From NCBI GenBank assembly GCA_025454075.1, contig JALOPD010000174.1, positions 1 to 8,512 on the forward strand: DNA of 8,512 nucleotides, given 5' to 3'. How positions within the stretch are numbered: position 1 is the stretch's first letter; every line of letters starts with the position of its first letter. The position numbers and the translations under genes were made by a program. The notes below the pieces were generated by a model. That model had not been told where the DNA came from. It saw only the letters and a program-made list of their open reading frames with translations, and did no database searches. This stretch comes from Desulfobacterales bacterium. GTDB lineage: Bacteria > Desulfobacterota > Desulfobacteria > Desulfobacterales > UBA2174_A. Shown here piece by piece: positions 1 to 6,705 of the stretch.

Positions 1-1025
1 TCGGCCACCACCCCCTGGCCGGCGAAGGCCGCGTCCCCGTGGATCAGCAGCGCCAGCACCTGCTTTCTCTCGCCGGTGCTCAAAAGCTCCTGCCGCCCGC
101 GGGCAAAGCCTTCCACCACCGGGTCCACGGCCTCGAGGTGGCTGGGATTGTTCATCAGGATCATCCGCAGGTCCCGGCCGGCTGCGGTCTTCAGGTCGTT
201 GAGATAGCCGTTGTGGTACTTCACGTCGCCGGCGCCCACCAGCATCTCCGGGTCGTAGCAGTTCTCGAACTCGCTGAAGATGTCGGTGAAAGGCTTGGCG
301 AGAATGTTGGCCTGGACGTTGAGCCGGCCGCGGTGGGCCATGCCGAGGATGACCTCGCGGCAGCCGAGCTCGGAGGCCCGCTCCACGAGCATGTCCAGCC
401 CCGGGATGAGGGTGTCCCCACCCTCGAGGGAAAAGCGCGTGACCCCCACGTACTTGGTGTTCAGGAACTGCTCGAAGACGGTGCTGTGGATGAGCTTTTC
501 CAAAATGCGGCGCCGCGCGGGCGCCTCGAGTTTCGGCGCGTTGCGCACCGGCTCCATGCGTTCGATGAGCCAACGCCGTTCGGCCGGGTCCTGCAGGTGC
601 ATGAACTCGACCCCGACGGAGCGGCTGTAGGTTTCACGAAACCCGGCGAGGATGTCCCGCAGCGGGGCCTTCACGTTCGGGGGCCCGTCGGGGACGACGA
701 ACGGCTTTTCCAGGTCCTCGGGGGAAAACCCGACCGCCTCCAGGCTCAGCAGGGGGTGGTCGATGGGGCAGGCCTCCAGGGGGTCGAGGCAGGCCAGCAG
801 GTGGCCGATCTCGCGGAAGCGGTAGACGAGGGCGTGGGCCCGCGCCTGGCCCAGGGCCTGCTCGGCGTTCGCTGCGCCGAACCCCTCCGCCCGGCCGGAG
901 GCCGCCAGCTCGAAGCCCTCGAAAAAAAACCGCCAGTCTTGGGGAAGGGACTCAGGGTCGGATATCCATTTGGCGTGCTGCGATTCGATGAAATCAAGGT
1001 TCAGGGTGATCAGGGAAGAAGCCAT
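1..1025 (-). CDS. sucA: 2-oxoglutarate dehydrogenase E1 component, N-terminal part (runs off left edge)
   Basis: E1 is the thiamine-diphosphate-dependent decarboxylase of the 2-oxoglutarate dehydrogenase complex. It converts 2-oxoglutarate and passes the succinyl group to the lipoyl E2 subunit in the TCA cycle. I translated the minus strand across the whole stretch and found one uninterrupted frame of 341 codons plus two bases. Family landmarks appear in order: VGVEFMHL near residue 135, the GMAHRGRLNV motif at 228-237, KYHNGY near 268, and HGDAAFAGQG at 329-338. The start is ATG at 1025-1023, preceded by GGAGG about ten bases upstream. The N-terminus (MASSLITLNLDFIESQHAKW) resembles the usual E1 opening that helps bind E2. 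The remaining roughly 550-600 residues, including most of the catalytic half, lie outside the window. It is transcribed away from fumC. Calling it sucA rather than another thiamine-dependent E1 rests on the HRGRLN and HGDAAFAGQG motifs. Confidence 0.96.
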   Translation of the reverse strand, partial: MASSLITLNLDFIESQHAKWISDPESLPQDWRFFFEGFELAASGRAEGFGAANAEQALGQARAHALVYRFREIGHLLACLDPLEACPIDHPLLSLEAVGFSPEDLEKPFVVPDGPPNVKAPLRDILAGFRETYSRSVGVEFMHLQDPAERRWLIERMEPVRNAPKLEAPARRRILEKLIHSTVFEQFLNTKYVGVTRFSLEGGDTLIPGLDMLVERASELGCREVILGMAHRGRLNVQANILAKPFTDIFSEFENCYDPEMLVGAGDVKYHNGYLNDLKTAAGRDLRMILMNNPSHLEAVDPVVEGFARGRQELLSTGERKQVLALLIHGDAAFAGQGVVA

Positions 1026-1081
1026 GGGGAGTCAGTCCTCCGGCGATCAGGAATCGGATCCCTTTCAAGAAACCGAGACGG

Positions 1082-1110
1082 ATCATAAAGAAAAGGATGG
1101 GCAGTGTCAA
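1082..1110 (-). promoter_or_regulatory. Predicted sigma-70 promoter of sucA
   Basis: On the minus strand there is a perfect TTGACA (1110-1105), a 17-base spacer, and TATGAT (1087-1082), which matches the -10 consensus at five of six positions. It points at sucA and would place transcription start near 1075, about 50 bases ahead of the ATG at 1025. No operator was obvious around it. The match is much closer to consensus than other candidates in this window. Confidence 0.75.
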
Positions 1111-1372
1111 ACGATCCCCTCACGGCCGCATCGGCCACCGGCGGACCCCTGTATTTTTACAACTCATTGAATTTCATGGCAAGATGGCAATAACGCAGAA
1201 GATGCCATCGGAAGGCCCTATCCGAACAGGAGCTGTCGCCGGGATGGCCGGGCGAATCCTGTATTTTGATTTTTCCACACGCGGCATTATCTTGGCTCAT
1301 ATGTCAACACCCTTGCCACCGATCAACTCCAAGGGAGGCCGTTTCACCCAGGAAGCCGAAGGGAGACCATCG
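1111..1372. other. Divergent intergenic region between sucA and the 85-residue gene
   Basis: This stretch separates the two divergent genes. The frame of the downstream small gene stays open back to an ATG at 1097. That extension lacks a ribosome binding site, overlaps the spacer of the sucA promoter and reads as low-complexity non-protein sequence, so I treat it as non-coding. The only other candidate signal is the weak plus-strand promoter listed separately. I saw no RNA gene or strong hairpin. Confidence 0.5.
1266..1293 (+). promoter_or_regulatory. Weak candidate promoter for the fumC-side genes
   Basis: TTGATT (1266-1271), a 16-base spacer and TATCTT (1288-1293) lie about 80 bases ahead of the ATG at 1373. 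Both boxes deviate from consensus, so this is only the best candidate I could find on the plus strand here. Confidence 0.3.
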
Positions 1373-1630
1373 ATGATCGACAAGAAAGAGCTTTGCGAAA
1401 AAATTCGGAAGATCTATCCAGATGTAGGAGAGTGCGGAATCGATGTCGCGGCGGAATACGATGCCGCCCAGAAGGCCTGGGTGGTGCACCTTAAGAAGGG
1501 CACCTACAAGCTCAAGACCTTCCTTGAGGAGGGCGATGCCGAAAAATGCATGCTGGGGCAGAAGTGCGTCGGCCTCGGCATCGAGATCGCGCAGCTCAGG
1601 GCCAACATCGAACGCCTGAAGGAAGCCTGA
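1373..1630 (+). CDS. Uncharacterised 85-residue protein with four cysteines
   Basis: I do not recognise a named family. The start is ATG at 1373, with GGGAG seven bases upstream. The same frame is open further 5', but without a ribosome binding site. The protein is small and soluble, with no signal peptide or membrane segment. An N-terminal helix (KKELCEKIRKIYPDVGECG, 4-22) leads to two probable strands around WVVHLKKG (36-43). These are followed by a helical stretch with a CMLGQKC pair at C59/C65 and a charged, amphipathic C-terminus. Cysteines are at 8, 21, 59 and 65. That spacing could suit metal binding or disulfides but is not a standard zinc finger. It lies 80 bases upstream of fumC on the same strand, so co-transcription is plausible. 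Codon use, rich in G/C at third positions, supports real coding. Confidence 0.75.
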   Translation: MIDKKELCEKIRKIYPDVGECGIDVAAEYDAAQKAWVVHLKKGTYKLKTFLEEGDAEKCMLGQKCVGLGIEIAQLRANIERLKEA

Positions 1631-1710
1631 AGGTATCGGCGGGTCCGCTGTCGTTCTTGTTTTAAACGGCTCACCCCAATACAGGAACACCAAAACGCGT
1701 CGTCATTCCT

Positions 1711-3081
1711 ATGGCCGCCTACCGCGAAGAAAAAGACACCATGGGTGTGGTCCGAGTGCCCGAGACGGCTTACTACGGTGCCCAGACCCAGCGGGCCGTA
1801 GACAACTTTCCCATCGGCGACCTCAGGATGCCGCTCGACTTCATTCGCGCCCTGGCGCTGATCAAGCGCTGCGGGGCCGAGGTCAACCGGCGGCTGGGCC
1901 TGCTGGAGCCCCGGCTGGCCGACGCCGTGGCCTCCGCCGCCCGGGAGGTCCTGGAGGGCCGGTTCGACGACCAGTTCGTCGTGGGCGTCTTCCAGACCGG
2001 CTCCGGCACATCGAGCAACATGAACCTGAACGAGGTGATCGCCTCCCGCGCCAATGAAATCCTCACCGGGAAGAGAGGCGGGAAATTCCCGGTCCACCCC
2101 AACGACCACGTCAACCTCGGCCAGTCCAGCAACGACACGGTCCCTGCCGCCATCCACATCTCGGCGCTGGTGGCCATCCACAACAAGCTTGCCCCGGCGC
2201 TGCGGCGGCTGCAGCGGGCGTTGTCGAACAAGGCGCAGGAATTCGCCGATGTGCGCAAGATCGGCCGCACCCACCTCCAGGACGCCGTGCCCATGACCCT
2301 CGGACAGGAGTTCTCCGGCTATGCCCGGCAGGTGGAGCTCGGCATCGAGCGGCTGCACGGGGTCGAACCGCGCCTGGCCGAACTGGCGCTCGGGGGCACG
2401 GCCGTCGGCACCGGTGTCAACGCCCACCCCGGGTTCGCAGGCGAGACCGTCGCCCTCATTGCGCAGGAGACCGGCATCGGCTTCCGCAAGGCCGTCAACT
2501 TTTTCGAGGCCCAGGCGGCGAAGGACGCCGCCGTGGAGGCGAGCGGTGCGCTCAAGACCCTGGCCGTGAGCCTGACCAAAATCGCCAACGACATCCGCTG
2601 GCTCGGCTCGGGGCCGCGCTGCGGGCTGGGGGAGATCGCCCTGCCGAGCCTTCAGCCGGGCTCATCGATCATGCCGGGCAAGGTCAACCCGGTGATTCCC
2701 GAGGCCGTGATCCAGGTCGCCGCCCAGGTGGTCGGCAACGATGCGACCATCACCATCAGCGGGCAGTCCGGAAGCTTCGAGCTCAACGTGATGATGCCGG
2801 TGATCGCCTATAACCTGCTGCAGTCCATCGAACTGCTGGCGGCGGCGGCGGCGGTTTTCGCCGAGAAGTGCGTGGAAGGCCTCTCCGCCAACCGCGAGGC
2901 CTGCGCCGCCTTCATCGAGCGCAGCCTGGCCCTCGCGACGGGTCTCGTCCCCCGCATCGGCTACGACCGTGCGGCCGCGGTGGCCAAGGCGGCCTACGAT
3001 TCCGGCAGAACGGTGCGCGCGGTGCTGATCGAGGAAAAAATTCTGCCGAAAGCGGAAATCGAAAAACTGCTGAACATTTGA
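1711..3081 (+). CDS. fumC: Class II fumarate hydratase (fumarase C)
   Basis: Class II fumarase is an iron-free homotetramer that interconverts fumarate and L-malate in the TCA cycle. The 456-residue length is normal. Visible motifs: GAQTQR near residue 24, GSGTSSNMN at 97-105, HPNDHVN at 129-135, GRTHLQDAVP with H188, and the mobile-loop signature GSSIMPGKVNP at 317-327, with S318/S319. H188 falls at the same number as the catalytic histidine of E. coli FumC, and H129/N131/D132 match its second anion site, so there are almost no indels in this part. The GSSIMPGKVNP loop is shared with aspartase and other superfamily members. HPNDHVN with THLQDAVP favours fumarase over aspartase, and the chance of aspartate ammonia-lyase is small. 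The ATG at 1711 has no clear ribosome binding site, but MAAYREEKDTMG aligns with the usual fumarase start. The zinc-ribbon gene follows 20 bases after its stop. Confidence 0.95.
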   Translation: MAAYREEKDTMGVVRVPETAYYGAQTQRAVDNFPIGDLRMPLDFIRALALIKRCGAEVNRRLGLLEPRLADAVASAAREVLEGRFDDQFVVGVFQTGSGTSSNMNLNEVIASRANEILTGKRGGKFPVHPNDHVNLGQSSNDTVPAAIHISALVAIHNKLAPALRRLQRALSNKAQEFADVRKIGRTHLQDAVPMTLGQEFSGYARQVELGIERLHGVEPRLAELALGGTAVGTGVNAHPGFAGETVALIAQETGIGFRKAVNFFEAQAAKDAAVEASGALKTLAVSLTKIANDIRWLGSGPRCGLGEIALPSLQPGSSIMPGKVNPVIPEAVIQVAAQVVGNDATITISGQSGSFELNVMMPVIAYNLLQSIELLAAAAAVFAEKCVEGLSANREACAAFIERSLALATGLVPRIGYDRAAAVAKAAYDSGRTVRAVLIEEKILPKAEIEKLLNI

Positions 3082-3101
3082 GAGACCGAAAGGAGGTCGG
3101 A

Positions 3102-3311
3102 ATGGCTAAAAAAAAGCGTTACACGGTGAAGGCGGCCTGCCCGCAGTGCGGCTGCAGCGGGGCCACGGTGATGTCGGAAGAGGAGTTGAAAGAACGCTAC
3201 GGCAATGTGCCCAACTTCGACATGGAGTGCGGCGAGTGCATGGCCAAGTTTTCCACACCCGCCAAGGACGCCTGCCCGGAGTGGGACGCGGAGTGCCGCA
3301 TGAAGTCATAG
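3102..3311 (+). CDS. Small seven-cysteine zinc-ribbon-like protein
   Basis: This 69-residue cytoplasmic protein begins MAKKKRYTVKAACPQCGC. The cysteines are C13, C16, C18, C43, C46, C58 and C65. The CPQC (13-16) and CGEC (43-46) knuckles form a classic four-cysteine zinc ribbon, separated by a charged helix (SEEELKERYGNVP). The extra CPEWDAEC at 58-65 adds two more possible ligands. It has a near-perfect ribosome binding site, AAAGGAGGT, ending five bases before the ATG at 3102. It sits 20 bases after the fumC stop and so is very likely in the same transcript. I do not know its function. Zinc binding is an inference from cysteine spacing, and nucleic-acid binding or an assembly role cannot be distinguished. 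Confidence 0.85.
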   Translation: MAKKKRYTVKAACPQCGCSGATVMSEEELKERYGNVPNFDMECGECMAKFSTPAKDACPEWDAECRMKS

Positions 3312-3312
3312 C

Positions 3313-3331
3313 CGCCGGAGTGAACCCGGCG
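3313..3331. other. Hairpin between convergent genes, possible weak terminator
   Basis: CGCCGG (3313-3318) and CCGGCG (3326-3331) form a six-pair GC stem with a seven-base loop just after the zinc-ribbon stop, in the 57-bp gap between convergent genes. There is no T-tract on either strand, so this is not a canonical intrinsic terminator. In such GC-rich sequence it could be chance. Confidence 0.3.
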
Positions 3332-3368
3332 AACAGGACGGCGCGGCGCCGGGAGACCGCCTCGGCGC

Positions 3369-4040
3369 TCAGAAGAGCATTCGGATCGCCTTGTGGCCCA
3401 TCTTGACGGCCATGTAGATCATCAGAATCCCGGAGACGATGTCCGACTGCCGGCGGTAGCGGCTGAAAAGGGCCGAGGCTCCGGTGCCCAGCAGGATGAG
3501 GCCGGGCGTGGTGCCCATCGCAAACGCCAGGGTGGCCAAAACCCCCTGGAGGGCATCGGCGTTGCCGAGGGCCTGGGCAAAGGCACCGTAGGAAAGGCCG
3601 CAGGGGAGGAACCCCAGCATCAGGCCCATCCAAAAGAAGGCGGCGTGCGCCCGGTCTCCCGCCGCGCCCTCCAGGGCGCTTTTGAAGCCGGGGATTCGCT
3701 CGGGGGAGACCGCCTTGAGCCATCCCGGTTCACGGAGGATGCCCAGCCTCGTGATTCCCAACACGAGCAACAGCGCCGACGCGATCAGCCAAAGGGCGAC
3801 CTTGATCACGACCACCCCTGCGCTGCCGGCGGCGGCCCCGGCCATCAACTGGCCGATGCCCCCCATGACCCCGCCGATGACCGTGTAGGTGGCGACCCGC
3901 CCGAGGTGGTAAAGAAGGTGCGGAAGAAATCGGCCCGTGCGGCCGGGGAGGGCGAAGATGAGCGGCCCGCACATGCCGATGCAGTGACCGGTGCCCAGCA
4001 GCCCCAGCAGAAACATGCCCCAGATGTCGCCCCTGTCCAT
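3369..4040 (-). CDS. TauE/SafE-type (DsbD_2-like) integral membrane protein
   Basis: The protein has 223 residues with about six hydrophobic segments and resembles the group annotated as sulfite exporter TauE/SafE or the cytochrome c biogenesis DsbD_2 domain. The start is ATG at 4040-4038, with AAGGAGGT about nine bases upstream. Two internally related motifs are visible: GTGHCIGMCGP at 16-26 (C20, C24) and GFLPCGLSYGAFAQAL at 143-158 (C147). The pairing of an N-terminal GHCxGMCG with a mid-protein LPCGL is typical of this family and of related CcdA/UreH-like transporters. In these, cysteines near the membrane are linked to electron or metal transfer. The exact substrate is unknown; the sulfite exporter name is a family label, not evidence of sulfite transport here. 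It diverges from the UbiA-b5 genes, so a link to heme or copper-enzyme maturation is a reasonable guess only. Confidence 0.85.
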   Translation of the reverse strand: MDRGDIWGMFLLGLLGTGHCIGMCGPLIFALPGRTGRFLPHLLYHLGRVATYTVIGGVMGGIGQLMAGAAAGSAGVVVIKVALWLIASALLLVLGITRLGILREPGWLKAVSPERIPGFKSALEGAAGDRAHAAFFWMGLMLGFLPCGLSYGAFAQALGNADALQGVLATLAFAMGTTPGLILLGTGASALFSRYRRQSDIVSGILMIYMAVKMGHKAIRMLF

Positions 4041-4089
4041 TTCCCTTGACCTCCTTGTTGCTCTTTACGCGGACCCTGCCGCCGCTGTG

Positions 4090-4117
4090 CCAATAGCAGA
4101 TTCCGGCGCCATGACAA
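4090..4117 (-). promoter_or_regulatory. Candidate promoter for the TauE/SafE gene
   Basis: On the minus strand TTGTCA (4117-4112), a 16-base spacer and TATTGG (4095-4090) lie about 50 bases ahead of the start at 4040. The -35 box is good and the -10 box is poor. Confidence 0.3.
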
Positions 4118-4143
4118 AGAGAAATCCAAACCGGGGCATTGCC

Positions 4144-4173
4144 TTGACGCGGTTTCAAGAGACGTGTTAGACA
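4144..4173 (+). promoter_or_regulatory. Candidate extended -10 promoter for the UbiA-b5 operon
   Basis: TTGACG (4144-4149) is followed by TGT at 4165-4167 and TAGACA (4168-4173), an 18-base spacer with an extended -10 element. It would start transcription near 4180, about 45 bases before the chosen GTG start. The -35 box matches consensus at five of six positions and the -10 at only three, with the TGn element compensating. Confidence 0.45.
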
Positions 4174-4223
4174 ACCATCGTTTACCGCCACCGGCTTGCA
4201 ATTAGTTGATCGGGAAGGGTGAA

Positions 4224-5168
4224 GTGGCCGAACCGGCAAGTCATCCATCTTTCAGCGGGGTCTCCCGCCTGAAGCTCTTCTGGGCTCTGTCCAGGACGCC
4301 TCACGGGCTCCTTGATATGTGCACGCCGATCTTCGCCGCCCTGCTCTGGCTGGGCGGGTTTCCTCCGATTCACGTCGTTGTCATCGGGTTGATCACCACC
4401 TTCGCGGGCTACACGGCGGTCTATGCCCTCAACGACCTGGTCGACTTTCGCGTCGACCGGGAAAAGGCGGCCGCCGGGGGGCTGGCCGAGGCCGGCGGCG
4501 ACATCGACGGGGTGATCGTCCGGCACCCGATGGCCCAGGGGCTTCTCACGTTCAGGGAAGGCCTGGCCTGGGCGCTTTTCTGGTTCGCGGTGGCCCTGCT
4601 CGGCGCGTTCAAACTGAACCCGGTGTGCGCTGCCATCTTTCTGGCAGGCTGCGCTTTCGAGGCCGTCTATTGCTGGCTGTGGCGTGTGAGCCCCTACCGG
4701 GCCCTGGTGAGCGGGGCGGTCAAAACCTCCGGCTCCATGGCCGCCGTGTTCGCGGTTGACCCCCAACCGTCGCCCGCGTTCGTGGTCGCCCTGTTTTTTG
4801 CCATTTTCCTCTGGGAGATCGGCGGGCAAAACATCCCCAACGACCTTACCGACCTTGAGGAGGACCGCCGCATGCAGGCGCGGACCATTCCGGTGCACTT
4901 CGGGGTCGAACGAGCCGTAACCCTTGCCGTGGCGGCGGCGGCCCTGGCGCTGGTCCTCAACGTGGTCGTCTTCCAGCTCAGCCCGCTGCCGCATGCCGAG
5001 GTGCTTGCCCTGCCGGCTCTGGCGGCCGGGTGCTTTCTGATGGCGTGGCCCGGCCTGCGGCTGTCCGCAGCCAAGGACCGGGCCGCGGCCATGAACCTTT
5101 TCACCCGGGCGAGCTATCTTCCGGCGGCGCTGCTGGGGGTGGTGCTGCTGGGCCTCATGACCGCGTAA
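4224..5168 (+). CDS. UbiA-family prenyltransferase
   Basis: UbiA-family enzymes are integral membrane prenyltransferases that move an isoprenoid chain from a polyprenyl diphosphate onto an aromatic, quinone-precursor, heme or lipid acceptor. The protein has 314 residues from GTG at 4224, which follows AAGGGTGAA. A TTG at 4206 would add six residues but has no ribosome binding site. Both diagnostic Asp-rich motifs are present: NDLVDFRVD at 70-78 and NDLTDLEED at 206-214, which bind the magnesium-diphosphate. About eight or nine hydrophobic helices surround them, beginning with LFWALSRTPHGLLD. The acceptor cannot be read from the sequence. I see no quinone or heme biosynthesis gene beside it, so ubiA, menA or ctaB would each be a guess. 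The b5/DUF2231 gene follows after 61 bases and is probably co-transcribed, hinting at a membrane redox or heme context. Confidence 0.88.
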   Translation: MAEPASHPSFSGVSRLKLFWALSRTPHGLLDMCTPIFAALLWLGGFPPIHVVVIGLITTFAGYTAVYALNDLVDFRVDREKAAAGGLAEAGGDIDGVIVRHPMAQGLLTFREGLAWALFWFAVALLGAFKLNPVCAAIFLAGCAFEAVYCWLWRVSPYRALVSGAVKTSGSMAAVFAVDPQPSPAFVVALFFAIFLWEIGGQNIPNDLTDLEEDRRMQARTIPVHFGVERAVTLAVAAAALALVLNVVVFQLSPLPHAEVLALPALAAGCFLMAWPGLRLSAAKDRAAAMNLFTRASYLPAALLGVVLLGLMTA

Positions 5169-5229
5169 AAGCCTTTTTGGCAAACGAACGTCCTGAACCG
5201 TTGCGGGGGGACAACCGAGAGGAGATGAA

Positions 5230-5946
5230 ATGAGGGAATTCACACCGGAGGAGCTGGCGTCCTTCAACGGCGAAAACGGGAAGCCGGTTTACATCGCCCA
5301 CGAGGGCAAGGTGTACGACGTCAGCGCCAGCAAAATGTGGAAGACCGGAACGCACATGAAGCGGCACCGCTCCGGCCAGGACCTCACCACCGACATCCAG
5401 GGGGCCCCCCACACACCGGAGGTGCTCGAACGCTTCCCCCAGGTGGGCATGCTCAAGGCGGAGAACGCAGCCGAAGACCCGCGCGTGCCCCCGGCCCTGG
5501 CCGCGCTGATCCGGACCTTTCCCTTCCTGCGGCGGCACCCGCATCCGATGACCGTGCACTTCCCGATCGTGTTCATGTTCTCCACCACGGTCTTCAGCCT
5601 GCTCTATCTCGTCACCGGGGAGAAATCCTTCGACACCACGGCGTTTCACTGCCTGGGGGCGGGGGTGGTCTTCAACGTCATCGGGATCGCGACCGGCTTC
5701 TACACCTGGTGGCTCAATTACATGGCCAAACCGTTGAACCCGGTCAAAATCAAGATCCCGCTCACCCTGGCCATGCTGATCACCTCGATCGTCCTTTTCG
5801 TCTGGCGGCTGGAGGCCCCGAACATTCTGGATGCGCTCAGCGGCGCCGGGCTCCTTTACATCTTGCTCGTGCTGTCGCTGTCGGCGATGGTGACCGTCAT
5901 CGGCTGGAACGGGGCGTCGATGACGTTCCCGGTCGAAAAAGAATAG
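5230..5946 (+). CDS. Cytochrome b5-like heme domain fused to DUF2231 membrane domain
   Basis: The 238-residue protein has two parts. Residues 1-75 form a compact cytochrome b5-like domain: FTPEELASFNG, then PVYIAHEGKVYDVSASKMW, then HMKRHRSGQDLT (H42, H46), and APHTPEVLERFPQVG (H61). H61 and one of H42/H46 are the likely axial heme ligands; the usual HPGG motif is missing. A proline-rich linker leads to HPHPMTVHFP (103-112), characteristic of DUF2231, and four hydrophobic helices at about 108-128, 139-161, 176-194 and 207-226. There is no signal peptide, so the heme domain is probably cytoplasmic. The start is ATG at 5230, with GAGGAG about five bases upstream; an ATG at 5225 is out of frame and stops at once. 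Known b5 domains transfer single electrons, and DUF2231 function is unknown. A membrane electron-transfer protein is a reasonable inference, with the partner unidentified. Confidence 0.85.
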   Translation: MREFTPEELASFNGENGKPVYIAHEGKVYDVSASKMWKTGTHMKRHRSGQDLTTDIQGAPHTPEVLERFPQVGMLKAENAAEDPRVPPALAALIRTFPFLRRHPHPMTVHFPIVFMFSTTVFSLLYLVTGEKSFDTTAFHCLGAGVVFNVIGIATGFYTWWLNYMAKPLNPVKIKIPLTLAMLITSIVLFVWRLEAPNILDALSGAGLLYILLVLSLSAMVTVIGWNGASMTFPVEKE

Positions 5947-5947
5947 C

Positions 5948-5977
5948 CGACGCCCCGCAACCGGCGAAGGGGTGTCG
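5948..5977 (+). other. Hairpin just after the b5/DUF2231 stop
   Basis: CGACGCCCC (5948-5956) pairs with GGGGTGTCG (5969-5977) through nine pairs including one G-U, with a 12-base loop. It begins two bases after the stop codon. There is no T-tract directly behind it, so it may serve as a 3'-end stabiliser or a weak terminator ahead of the strong one downstream. Confidence 0.4.
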
Positions 5978-6072
5978 ATACTCGATTGTTTGCGGGATGA
6001 CTGTCAGGCCCTGGCGCGACTGGACGATAGGGGAAAAAGCGAGGCGAATTGATTCACACAAAAACCGTTTTC

Positions 6073-6123
6073 AAATAAACCATCCCCGCCCTTCGGGGCG
6101 GGGATGGTTTATTTGTTTTTTTT
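6073..6123. terminator. Strong intrinsic terminator with UUCG tetraloop, probably bidirectional
   Basis: A perfect 19-pair stem joins 6073-6091 and 6096-6114, with TTCG at 6092-6095 closed by C-G, the very stable cUUCGg tetraloop. On the plus strand it is followed by one G and eight T (6116-6123), a textbook intrinsic terminator for the UbiA-b5 operon. It also sits seven bases beyond the stop of the convergent minus-strand gene. The A/T pairs at the stem base give that strand TTTATTT, so it can plausibly stop both transcripts. The T-tract overlaps the last bases of the minus-strand stop codon. Confidence 0.93.
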
Positions 6124-6652
6124 ACTTTTTCTTTTTTCCGGGTGCCGGCGGCTTCTCGCGGATGGGGTAACCCTTGACCTTGGCGACCTTGGTGAAAGTG
6201 GGAGCGTGGGTGTAGATGACCCCGTAGAAGCTATTTCCCTTGTACAAAGTCGCCTTGGTGTTGCCGAGCAGCCACGTCGAGGTTTTGGCACTTGAAGATT
6301 TGGGTTGTCCGTGCGTTTTCACGAGCTCATTTTTCAGATGGTCGAACGAGACGATCCGAGGGTCGAAATAGGCGGCCCCGAAATAGAATTTATTATCGAA
6401 AAAGCCGAATGAAGAAGATGTTGCGGCGATGCCGTTGAAGGTCTTCTCTTTGCCAAACAGAGTGCTTTCGTTCGCGAGTTTATCCGGCAGGGTCAGGACT
6501 TGTTCGCTGCAGATTCCCTGCTTCCGGCAATCGCCCGCGGATTGCGACCATTTCAGACCCATGAAGCCGTTTGGATCCGTGACAGCGAACGCCGCTCTTG
6601 TTGCCAAAACCGATACCATCGCAAAGAAGACGATCCACACAAAACGTTTCAT
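6122..6652 (-). CDS. Small exported protein of unknown function
   Basis: I do not recognise a named family. The 176-residue protein starts at ATG 6652, with AAAGGA seven bases upstream. An in-frame ATG 21 bases earlier lacks a ribosome binding site and would put charged residues before the signal. Residues 1-23 form a signal peptide (MKRF, hydrophobic core, then RAAFA), with cleavage likely after A23. The mature protein begins VTDPNGFMGLKWSQSAGDC. C42 and C48 could form a disulfide in the periplasm. The rest is rich in aromatic and Gly/Ser residues (FGFFDNKFYFGAAYF) and suggests a small beta-rich fold. The C-terminus is Pro/Lys-rich and ends in four lysines. It lies 53 bases after the Hint gene on the same strand and is probably in the same operon. 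Base composition is lower in GC than in the flanking metabolic genes. Confidence 0.8.
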   Translation of the reverse strand: MKRFVWIVFFAMVSVLATRAAFAVTDPNGFMGLKWSQSAGDCRKQGICSEQVLTLPDKLANESTLFGKEKTFNGIAATSSSFGFFDNKFYFGAAYFDPRIVSFDHLKNELVKTHGQPKSSSAKTSTWLLGNTKATLYKGNSFYGVIYTHAPTFTKVAKVKGYPIREKPPAPGKKKK

Positions 6653-6705
6653 CCCGTCATCCTTTCTTTTCATTTTCCGAGGGGAAGGTAGAACGGCCTT
6701 CGCTG

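Noticed and set aside
39..1088. Long plus-strand open frame (349 codons)
   Set aside because: It lies antisense to sucA, whose minus-strand frame shows clear family motifs; the plus-strand product is His/Gly/Val-rich and looks like a GC-rich shadow.
1097..1372. N-terminal extension of the 85-residue protein
   Set aside because: No ribosome binding site at 1097, overlap with the sucA promoter, and non-protein-like sequence; ATG 1373 has GGGAG at good spacing.
1504..2427. Long minus-strand open frame (307 codons)
   Set aside because: It is antisense to the 85-residue gene and fumC, and its sequence has no family features.
4182..5267. Long minus-strand open frame (361 codons)
   Set aside because: It is antisense to the UbiA gene, which carries both Asp-rich motifs; the minus-strand product is rich in Arg, Gly, Gln and Pro and shows no family features.
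5337..6170. Plus-strand frame running through the b5/DUF2231 gene and terminator
   Set aside because: It is out of frame with the clear b5/DUF2231 protein and reads across a strong terminator.
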